Below are positions 1 through 5,470 of a stretch of 5,733 nucleotides of DNA, in pieces (position 1 is the first letter of the stretch; the number at the start of each line of letters is the position of its first letter). The stretch is from Pseudomonadota bacterium. Its GTDB lineage: Bacteria > Myxococcota > Polyangia > Polyangiales > Polyangiaceae. The position numbers and the translations under genes were made by a program. The notes beneath the pieces were generated by a model. It worked only from the letters and a program-made list of their open reading frames with translations, did no database searches and was not told where the DNA came from. Where the stretch lies: assembly GCA_023419055.1 (NCBI GenBank), contig JAEZYO010000771.1:1-5733 (forward strand), given 5' to 3'.

Positions 1-45
1 GTGCGAGAGATCAATACGGCCTGCGCGCGTTAGCTCGCGTGACCG

Positions 46-1515
46 CTATTCGGCCTCGCCGAAGCGCGTGAGGTAGTCGCCGAGCCGGAGCTTCCGGCGC
101 GCGCTGTCGCTCGACATGTAGCGAACGGTGCCGAAAATCGCTCGCTCGGGACCCCAGGGCCGATCGTAGCGGCCGAAGCACCAAAAGATGCCCGAGTAGG
201 AGTTCGGGTCCCTGCCGTCGAGCGCGTACCGATTGTTGAGCTCCATCAGGCGTTCGAGGGCGGTCTCGGGCCGCTCCGTCCACTCGAGCACCTTCTTGCC
301 CCAGAGCATGCGCAGGTAATTGTGCATCGTGCCCGTCCGCGTGAGCTCGCGCTGAGCGGCGTTCCAGAGCTCGTCGTACGTCTCGGCGCGCGCGAGCGCC
401 GAGAGCGTGTACCGGTGCACGCGTTGGTCGCCCCTGTGCTTCTCGAGCGTCTTTTGCGCCCACTCCGGCAGAGAGCGGTACCGATCGTAGTCCGCGCGAT
501 AGGTGCAGAAGTTGTAGCCGAGCTCGCGCCAGGTCACGAGTTGATCGAGGTAAGCCTCCGCGCTCGGGTGCATCCGCCAAAATCCGGACTTGTCTCCGCG
601 CGCCTTCTCGCCTGCGTCGGCCGGTGACCACTCCTCACGCTCGGCGATGGCGCGAAAGACTCGGTGTGGAGACAGGTGCCCGAAATGCAGGTACGGCGAG
701 AGCCCGCTCGTCGCGTGCGTCGCCGGGTGGTTGCGATCTTCGTCGTAGCGAGCGAGCCCGCGCTCGAGGAACGCTTCGAGGCGCTTCACGGCTGCTCGCG
801 CGCCGCCTTGGAGCTCTGCCACGGGCACGTCGTGATCGATGGGCAGCGCGGCGAGGCGCCCGACGTCGCCCGAGAGCAGCCGCGCGTCGGCTCGGGGCCA
901 ACGCTTCGTGATGCTCGCGGGCAAAGCCGGGAGAACGGGGAGGGACGCTCTCGCTAGAGGATCTTCGAGCGGAGGAGCTCCGAGGTGAGACAAGAGCTCT
1001 CGCTGGAGGTAGCGGCGGAAGTCGTACGCGCGCACGAAGGCGCGGTCCGGCGCCCTGAGCGGCAAGAGCCCATTTCCGTCTACCGCCTCGAGCCGAACGC
1101 GGAGCTTCTTTGCCGCAGCCGCCTGCATCCTCGGCAAGAAGAAGCAGGGGAAGTCGCACGTGACGACGGCGCAGGCGCGCTCTCCGAGCGCGGCGAGCAG
1201 CCCTTTGCCCGCGTCGTCAGCCGGTTCCACGTAGGGATAGTAGAGGGCCTTGCTCGAGGCGAAGGCGCGCTCGTTGTCGGCCATGCCGTCGAGCACGAAG
1301 CGATGCAAGCGGTCGCTCGCCCAGCGATATCCGGAGCGCAGCGCTTCCAGCACCACGAGCGGCTTCGCGAGCTCCCTCGCCAACTCGACCGCCCGCTCGA
1401 GCGCGTAGTTGTCGTGACGTCGCCGGAAGGCCACCATCCAGTAGAGGACGTAGTCCCCGTCCGGGTTCAGCGGGGCGTCGTTCAACGCGCGCACGCGTAG
1501 CTCGGGGACGCTCAT
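46..1515 (-). CDS. phr: Class II deoxyribodipyrimidine (CPD) photolyase
   Basis: 489 residues, the usual size for class II photolyases. The cytoplasmic enzyme uses FADH- and blue light to split cyclobutane pyrimidine dimers. Seen in sequence: an N-terminal Rossmann-type antenna region opening with VLYWMVAFRRRHDNYAL (about 23-39), VVTCDFPCFFLPRM (117-130), and the FAD-binding helical region with GLSPYLHFGHLSPHR (271-285), YLDQLVTWRELGYNFC (322-337), LWNAAQRELTRTGTMHNYLR (383-402) and LDGRDPNSYSGIFWCFG (432-448). W384, W405 and W412 have the same spacing (21 and 7) as the electron-transfer tryptophans W360/W381/W388 of the Methanosarcina mazei enzyme, quoted from memory. The start is the ATG overlapping the upstream stop as ATGA. 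No Shine-Dalgarno precedes it (only GC-rich sequence), so translation is probably coupled to the lipoprotein gene. The same frame stays open upstream to about 2247, but that part lacks photolyase similarity and is a shadow of the neighbour. The C-terminal segment after RYMSS (466-470) differs from the RYMNYAG form typical of many class II enzymes, suggesting a divergent bacterial subgroup. Confidence 0.95.
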   Translation of the reverse strand: MSVPELRVRALNDAPLNPDGDYVLYWMVAFRRRHDNYALERAVELARELAKPLVVLEALRSGYRWASDRLHRFVLDGMADNERAFASSKALYYPYVEPADDAGKGLLAALGERACAVVTCDFPCFFLPRMQAAAAKKLRVRLEAVDGNGLLPLRAPDRAFVRAYDFRRYLQRELLSHLGAPPLEDPLARASLPVLPALPASITKRWPRADARLLSGDVGRLAALPIDHDVPVAELQGGARAAVKRLEAFLERGLARYDEDRNHPATHATSGLSPYLHFGHLSPHRVFRAIAEREEWSPADAGEKARGDKSGFWRMHPSAEAYLDQLVTWRELGYNFCTYRADYDRYRSLPEWAQKTLEKHRGDQRVHRYTLSALARAETYDELWNAAQRELTRTGTMHNYLRMLWGKKVLEWTERPETALERLMELNNRYALDGRDPNSYSGIFWCFGRYDRPWGPERAIFGTVRYMSSDSARRKLRLGDYLTRFGEAE

Positions 1516-2231
1516 CGCGGCGCCCCGGCGCGCTCGATCGCCTCGTCCAACCGCCTCACGTCGAAGCCTTCGATCGTCGCGGCCTCGCGACCGTCCTTGC
1601 CGAATACGATCACATGAGGCAGCACCGTGTCGTCTCCCAAATAGCGCTTCGCGAGGGCGCTGTCGCGCTCTCCGATGTCGAGCTTGCGGTAGGCCAGATC
1701 GGGCCGCCGCTCGACTTCGGCGCGCAGGTGCTCGTCCAGCATGCGGCAGGGCTCGCACCAGTCGGCGGAGAAGTCGAACACCGTGATCTTGCCGGGCTCG
1801 GCGTGGGCGCCGAGGTCGGGCACGTCGCGGCCGCCGTCGGTCGCCAGCGTCTCCACGTCGGCTCGTCGTTCGCCAGGAACCACGGCCGCGTCGCGGATCT
1901 CCGCCCCCTCGACGACCTCGAACGGCTCTTCGCCTTTCAGCTTCTCCGCGGTCCGAAGCGCGTCGAAGGCGGGGTTCGCGAGCACCACGATCCGAGAGTC
2001 GTCGGGATCGAAGCGCGCGGATTTGACTCCCGCCTGCTCGTCGAGTTCCTGCGCGAGCCGCTCGGCGCACGAGACGCAGGAGAGCTCGCGGAGGCTGAGT
2101 ACGGTGCGGCGAGTGTCGTTCGGCGGCGTCACCGGTGGCGGCGCGCAAGACGCAACCCCGAGCAGCAGCGTGAGAAGTCCGAGCACCCTCCGCTCTGCGC
2201 CCCCCCTCGCGGCTCCCGAGCCCGAGGTCAT
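1512..2231 (-). CDS. Predicted lipoprotein with HMA-like and thioredoxin domains
   Basis: 239 residues. Seen: a charged N-terminus, a hydrophobic stretch VLGLLTLLLG (16-25) and a lipobox VASC with the lipidated cysteine at C29. Ala at +2 fits outer-membrane rather than inner-membrane retention if Lol sorting rules apply. A Pro-rich tether (30-40) leads to a heavy-metal-associated-like ferredoxin fold (about 42-108), where LSCVSCAERL carries a CxxC at C52/C55 in the place of the usual GMTCxxC, followed by the typical 'GVKSARFD' strand. A thioredoxin domain follows (about 145-236) with the active site WCEPC (C159/C162) and the expected cis-proline at P205 (VLPHVIVF). The inferred role is an envelope thiol-disulfide or metal-handling protein, with the thioredoxin perhaps keeping the metal-site cysteines reduced; substrate and metal are unknown. 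The ATG start is firm on the upstream side because an in-frame TAA lies four codons before it. No good Shine-Dalgarno is visible. The stop overlaps the photolyase start by four bases, and the preceding gene ends 44 bases upstream, so an operon is likely. Confidence 0.88.
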   Translation of the reverse strand: MTSGSGAARGGAERRVLGLLTLLLGVASCAPPPVTPPNDTRRTVLSLRELSCVSCAERLAQELDEQAGVKSARFDPDDSRIVVLANPAFDALRTAEKLKGEEPFEVVEGAEIRDAAVVPGERRADVETLATDGGRDVPDLGAHAEPGKITVFDFSADWCEPCRMLDEHLRAEVERRPDLAYRKLDIGERDSALAKRYLGDDTVLPHVIVFGKDGREAATIEGFDVRRLDEAIERAGAPR

Positions 2232-2275
2232 GGGCGAAGCTTAGCACCCGCGATCGCGAGCGCAGCGACCGAGAG

Positions 2276-3082
2276 CTAGGAGTCCTGCCCGCCCTCGAGG
2301 TCCTCGGCGAGGTAACTCAAAATGACCTCGTCGAGCGACTTTTCTCCGACGCCGTCGCCGAAGATGCTGCGCGCCGACGGAGGCGGCGCGGCGGCGAACT
2401 GAGCGGAGGGACGCTGCGGTACCGCGGGGGCTCGGTTGGCCGGAGCGACGGAGTTTCGCTTCCGAGCCGGCACCGGATTGCTCTTCCGACTACGCGGCGG
2501 TGTGGAGTTGCGCGCCGCGCCCTTCGGCGGCCTCGCGCTCGGGATCTTCTCGAGCGACGAGGCGACCGCCTGGTCGAGCGCGTCCGACGACGGAGGCGGG
2601 ACGCTGGGCTTGACCGCTTGCAGGTTCGGATTCGAGAGCGCGCGCAGCCGGTGAGAGCCGCCGTCCTCGGGCTCGTGTTCGAGAGCGCGTGCCCGAGGGG
2701 ACGCGACGGCTGGCGCGGGCTCCGGCGCGGGCGGCGGTACCGCGACCGCGGAGATGACGCCGCTCGGGCGTGCGGGGGCTTCCGACAGAGGACCGAGCGC
2801 CGTCTCGAGCAAAGGATCGAACACGCCGGAGCGCAGCGACGTGAACATCGCCTTGTGCTGCTCCTTCATCATCCCTCGAACGACCTGCGCGAGATCGACG
2901 CGCTCGAGGTGCTCGGAGTAGTCGGTCTTCGTCGTCTTGATGATGCGGCCGCCGTCCGCGAACAAGTGCGTCACGATCCGCGGAAAGCGCACCCCAGAAT
3001 CCTCGGTCTGGATGTGGAAAATGCGCCCGCGATGTCGAACGTTGTTGTTGAAACCAAGAACTGGCGGCGGCACCTTGGACAC
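2276..3082 (-). CDS. Conserved hypothetical protein, folded N-terminus and disordered linker
   Basis: 268 residues, function unknown. Three parts are visible. Residues 1-95 look folded: VLGFNNNVRHRGRIFHIQTE, then THLFADGGRIIKTTKTDYSE and a helical MMKEQHKAMFTSLRSGVFDPL. Residues about 96-238 are low-complexity, rich in Pro, Ala, Ser and Arg, with basic patches (RKSNPVPARKRN, 199-210), and are probably disordered. The last 30 residues return to an ordered, acidic block SIFGDGVGEKSLDEVILSYL (239-258) ending LAEDLEGGQDS. From memory, both ends resemble uncharacterised proteins of myxobacteria; I know no assigned function. There is no signal peptide, membrane segment or catalytic motif, so it is probably cytoplasmic. 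The short C-terminal block on a long tether looks like a docking peptide (inference). The start is GTG, chosen because TAAGG lies 8 bases upstream and no other start codon lies close upstream in frame. It is followed after 44 bases by the lipoprotein gene, probably on the same transcript. Confidence 0.8.
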   Translation of the reverse strand: MSKVPPPVLGFNNNVRHRGRIFHIQTEDSGVRFPRIVTHLFADGGRIIKTTKTDYSEHLERVDLAQVVRGMMKEQHKAMFTSLRSGVFDPLLETALGPLSEAPARPSGVISAVAVPPPAPEPAPAVASPRARALEHEPEDGGSHRLRALSNPNLQAVKPSVPPPSSDALDQAVASSLEKIPSARPPKGAARNSTPPRSRKSNPVPARKRNSVAPANRAPAVPQRPSAQFAAAPPPSARSIFGDGVGEKSLDEVILSYLAEDLEGGQDS

Positions 3083-3089
3083 TGCTCGT

Positions 3090-3107
3090 CCCTTACCCCC
3101 TAAAGGG
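3090..3107 (-). other. Potential hairpin covering the ribosome binding site
   Basis: On the minus-strand transcript CCCUU (3107-3103) can pair with AAGGG (3094-3090) across an eight-base loop. The right arm contains most of the Shine-Dalgarno of the gene starting at 3082, so folding would hide it. Five pairs is weak and could occur by chance. Confidence 0.3.
3091..3095 (-). promoter_or_regulatory. Ribosome binding site deciding the GTG start at 3082
   Basis: The minus strand reads TAAGG, then eight bases, then GTG. TAAGG matches the first half of the TAAGGAGG consensus. It supports a GTG start and sits inside the right arm of a small potential hairpin (3090-3107) that could mask it. Confidence 0.55.
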
Positions 3108-3237
3108 AAAAGCGTACCACGGGCGACTGGAAGCAGCCCACACGGCCATAACTCTCATCGTACCAACGACCGGGTGCAGAGCCTAGAGCAGGGATCCCTT
3201 TTTCAGCGGTCGTGTCGCCTTGGAGTCTTTTGTCCCT

Positions 3238-3265
3238 CGCATCGCCGTCCTCGGCGGCCCATGCG
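3238..3265. other. Inverted repeat just past the HD-GYP-like gene stop
   Basis: CGCAT (3238-3242) pairs with ATGCG (3261-3265), and inside it GCCG (3244-3247) pairs with CGGC (3255-3258). The right arm ends one base from the stop codon at 3267-3269. There is no T-run on the minus strand after it (an A-rich stretch follows instead), so it is not a standard intrinsic terminator. It could slow 3' exonucleases or polymerase, or be chance in GC-rich DNA. Confidence 0.3.
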
Positions 3266-3266
3266 C

Positions 3267-5213
3267 TCAGCGGGTGGCCTCGTCCAACCGGCGCATGCCT
3301 TCGAGAAGCAGAGCCTCGGGGCTCGCCGTCACCACCTGCTGCGGCGCGGTGAAGTTCGGGTCGAGCGCAAAGTCGCCCTGATCGAGGCTCAGCATCGCGT
3401 AGAACGCTTCTTCGCCGCGCAGGTTTGTCCACAGAGCGTTGTAGATGGCGCCTCCGACGAAGTGGATCTCGCCACCGTTCTGCCCCGAACGGATTTTCAA
3501 CGACCCTGTCTTTCGCCCGTGCCAGAGGACTTGCACGATATCCGGGAGGCTCATTTCCTGAAGTGAGCCGGAGACGCCGCGGGCGACGCCGCCGCGCGTC
3601 GCTTCGCGTTCGATGATCTGCTTCAGCTTGGCGACCAGGAGGTCCGCGCTGACGGGCTTGGTCAAGAAGTCCGCGGCGCCAAGGTCGAAGGCGCGCTGAG
3701 CGTCGGTGCGGCCAGCCCGGTGTGTCACGAAGACCCACGGGAGCGACCGCCCCCACGACTTCTGGCGCGCCTCCTCGAGCAACTTGAAGCCGTCCGTGCC
3801 GGAGCCGAGCTCGAGCTCGCTGATGACGATCTCCATCTCGCCCTTCTCGAGGATCTTGATCGCGAGATCCGCCGCGTGGGCTTGCTGCACCTCGAAGCCC
3901 TGCTCCACCAGCCTGAGCTCGAGCACCGTCGTCTCTTCCGGATCCGGATCGACGATGAGCGCGCGGCGGCGGTTCGCGAGCAGGCGAGCCTTCAAGTCTT
4001 CACCCGTGACGGTGTGCTTGAAGATGTCGACCAGGTTCGGATCGAACACCGTGCCGCGGTAGCGCTGCAACACCTCGCAGGCTTGTACGGGCCTCAGTGT
4101 CTTCCGAAACGGATTGCGTGGGTTCTGCGTGAGGTCGGCGTAGGTGTCCGAGATGGCGAGCAGCCGCGCGCCGAGTGGGATCTCTTTTCCGGACAGCTTC
4201 TCGGGGAAGCCCTGACCGTCGTAGCGCTCGTACATGTGCTCGATCGCGGAGCTCGTCTCCGGCGAGAGCCCGGCGGCCTCGAGCAGATGGAGCGGCGCCT
4301 TGTAGTGCTTCTGCGCCGAGGTGCGGTGCCCCTCGTACTCGGCGACGTTCAGCGCCGTGAGGTGGTAGGCGCTCATCTTGCCGAGGTCGTGCAGGTAGCC
4401 CGCGGCCGAGTGCGCGGCGCGGGTGACCTCCGGCAAGCCGATGCGCTCGGAGATGCGGCGCATGAGCCGCGCGACCTGCCCCGAGTGACCGCGCAGATCG
4501 GCGCGGGCGTTCTCGAGCAACGTGACGAGCACGTTCAGTGTCTCGAGGTAAGACTCGTCGGAGACGGCGGTCCCTCCGCGGGTGGTGCTGCGCGGCTTTT
4601 CGAGATCGCTCTCGGTGAGCGTCCGCTCACCGCTCGTGGCCTCCTTGGCGAGGCTCATGGTGAGGCTCTCTTCGCTCACCAGGTTGCGCTCGAACACGTC
4701 GAGCATGTTCGTGAACTGAGCGTGTGCCTGACGATCGAGCGCCGCGAAGGCGTGGATGTCTCCACCGTACGCCTTGCCGATCGCGGCGCGCACGGCTCGC
4801 GGACGTCCGACGAAGGCCTGCACCGTCTTCACGCCGGACGCGACCTGGAGGTCGTGCAGGCCCTGCATGTTGCCCGGATCGGGCGTCACCACGCTGAGCG
4901 TGCTGGTCTGCGGATCGAAGAGCACGGGAAAGACCAGGTCGCGTTCGGCGAGCTTCTTCGTGACCTTGTCGAGCGTCGCGCGATCGATGTCGGCCTTCTG
5001 GAGCTTCTCCGTCGAGACGAAGCGCGTGCGGTAGAGCGAGGCGAGGTACTTGAGGAGCGCCGCCTCTTCGACCGCGCCGAGATCGAGCAAGATTTCTTCG
5101 ACGCGTTCGCCGGTGCGGGCGAGGGTGTTCAGCGCCGCTTCCTGGTGCTCGGGCTGAATGAGTCCATCCGCCACCATGCGCTCGAGGAGCCTTGCGGCCG
5201 GGGGCTGAGGCAT
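3267..5213 (-). CDS. MshEN / HD-GYP-like / receiver-like / PATAN (DUF4388) signalling protein
   Basis: 648 residues, soluble, no membrane segment. Domains in order: an MshEN/T2SSE-N-like region (about 1-150) with two motif copies starting R8 and R37, then the strand pattern LSVVTPDPGNMQGLHDLQVA; a linker (about 151-220); an HD-GYP-like phosphohydrolase domain (about 222-410) with H243, HDLGK (275-279), H303 and ERYDGQGFPEKLSG (329-342); a receiver-like domain (about 416-535) opening ALIVDPDPEE, with T497 and K519; and a PATAN/DUF4388 domain (about 548-648) opening GSLQEMSLPDIVQVLWHGRKTGSL. HD-GYP domains hydrolyse c-di-GMP and MshEN binds it in known families, so a c-di-GMP role is likely. 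However, key residues are changed: MY replaces the HH of HHExxDGxGYP, Glu466 replaces the phospho-acceptor Asp, and P423 replaces an acidic Mg2+ ligand. It may be a regulatory pseudo-enzyme. The ATG start is supported by GGGGAG 7 bases upstream. It is divergent from rplM and 184 bases ahead of the next minus-strand gene. Confidence 0.9.
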   Translation of the reverse strand: MPQPPAARLLERMVADGLIQPEHQEAALNTLARTGERVEEILLDLGAVEEAALLKYLASLYRTRFVSTEKLQKADIDRATLDKVTKKLAERDLVFPVLFDPQTSTLSVVTPDPGNMQGLHDLQVASGVKTVQAFVGRPRAVRAAIGKAYGGDIHAFAALDRQAHAQFTNMLDVFERNLVSEESLTMSLAKEATSGERTLTESDLEKPRSTTRGGTAVSDESYLETLNVLVTLLENARADLRGHSGQVARLMRRISERIGLPEVTRAAHSAAGYLHDLGKMSAYHLTALNVAEYEGHRTSAQKHYKAPLHLLEAAGLSPETSSAIEHMYERYDGQGFPEKLSGKEIPLGARLLAISDTYADLTQNPRNPFRKTLRPVQACEVLQRYRGTVFDPNLVDIFKHTVTGEDLKARLLANRRRALIVDPDPEETTVLELRLVEQGFEVQQAHAADLAIKILEKGEMEIVISELELGSGTDGFKLLEEARQKSWGRSLPWVFVTHRAGRTDAQRAFDLGAADFLTKPVSADLLVAKLKQIIEREATRGGVARGVSGSLQEMSLPDIVQVLWHGRKTGSLKIRSGQNGGEIHFVGGAIYNALWTNLRGEEAFYAMLSLDQGDFALDPNFTAPQQVVTASPEALLLEGMRRLDEATR

Positions 5214-5220
5214 ACCGAGT

Positions 5221-5226
5221 CTCCCC
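5221..5226 (-). promoter_or_regulatory. Ribosome binding site of the HD-GYP-like gene
   Basis: Read on the minus strand this is GGGGAG, seven bases before the ATG at 5213. It is a good purine-rich site in otherwise pyrimidine-rich sequence and supports that start codon. Confidence 0.7.
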
Positions 5227-5369
5227 AGTATAACGAACCAGGGGCGTTTGCGGACCGCCGGTTCGGGGGTCGGCCAACCGGGTGGGAGGCCTGAAAGGGG
5301 TGGTCAGGTTCGGAACGGGGGGCGCGCCTGCGACGATTCGCCGATGATTCGCCTCATTTCTTCGCGCGC

Positions 5370-5398
5370 TTGACGGCTGGCCCGTCGAAAGCTAGTAA
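5370..5398 (+). promoter_or_regulatory. Candidate housekeeping promoter for rplM
   Basis: TTGACG (5370-5375) is followed after exactly 17 bases by TAGTAA (5393-5398). The -35 box matches five of six consensus bases; the -10 box is weaker (three of six). The predicted transcript would start near 5405 and carry a leader of about 66 bases. It is the only good TTGAC element found in the divergent region, and it faces a gene that needs strong expression. The -35 box is the left half of an imperfect inverted repeat, GACGG (5372-5376) and CCGTC (5382-5386). Identified by eye only. Confidence 0.45.
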
Positions 5399-5413
5399 AG
5401 CCGCCCCTTTCTC

Positions 5414-5457
5414 CGGCGACGACCATTCCGACGCCGCGAGTTTCACGCGAAAGTCTC
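5414..5457 (+). other. Possible structured leader of rplM
   Basis: Two small stem-loops can be drawn between the predicted transcription start and the rplM ribosome binding site. One is CGGCG (5414-5418) with CGCCG (5432-5436). The other is TTTC (5441-5444) with GAAA (5449-5452), extended by GAG (5438-5440) and CTC (5455-5457) across a two-base bulge; this second stem ends four bases before the GAGGT. L13 represses its own operon through the leader in some bacteria (established for E. coli). Whether this leader does so is unknown, and it was not matched to any described family. Confidence 0.2.
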
Positions 5458-5460
5458 CGA

Positions 5461-5465
5461 GAGGT
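5461..5465 (+). promoter_or_regulatory. Ribosome binding site of rplM
   Basis: GAGGT, five bases before the ATG at 5471, matches the anti-Shine-Dalgarno core and fixes the L13 start. Confidence 0.75.
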
Positions 5466-5470
5466 CAGTG

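Noticed and set aside
11..631. A 206-residue minus-strand frame near the left edge
   Set aside because: It overlaps the photolyase coding region in another frame, and its composition is an Arg/Ala-rich shadow without motifs.
46..2247. A 733-residue open frame extending the photolyase upstream, as if it were a fusion protein
   Set aside because: The upstream part is Arg/Ala-rich, shows no domain, and overlaps the lipoprotein gene in another frame. The ATG at 1515 gives a family-typical length and N-terminus.
3137..3154. A sigma-54-like promoter on the minus strand (TGGCCG...CTGCTT)
   Set aside because: The distance between the GG and GC elements is one base too long, and the alternative GC is too close; sigma-54 spacing is strict.
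3190..3204. AGGGATCCCT palindrome followed by T-run on the plus strand, as a terminator
   Set aside because: A palindrome with no loop leaves only a three-pair stem once a four-base loop is allowed, and no plus-strand gene ends here.
5227..5232. A TATACT -10-like box on the minus strand before the HD-GYP-like gene
   Set aside because: It lies 13 bases before the ATG, so transcription would start after the clear GGGGAG ribosome site, and there is no -35 match at a suitable distance.
3720..5294. A 524-residue open frame antisense to the HD-GYP-like gene
   Set aside because: Its codons lie exactly opposite those of the real gene, so it stays open simply because TTA, CTA and TCA codons are rare in this GC-rich genome. 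Its product has no recognisable motif.
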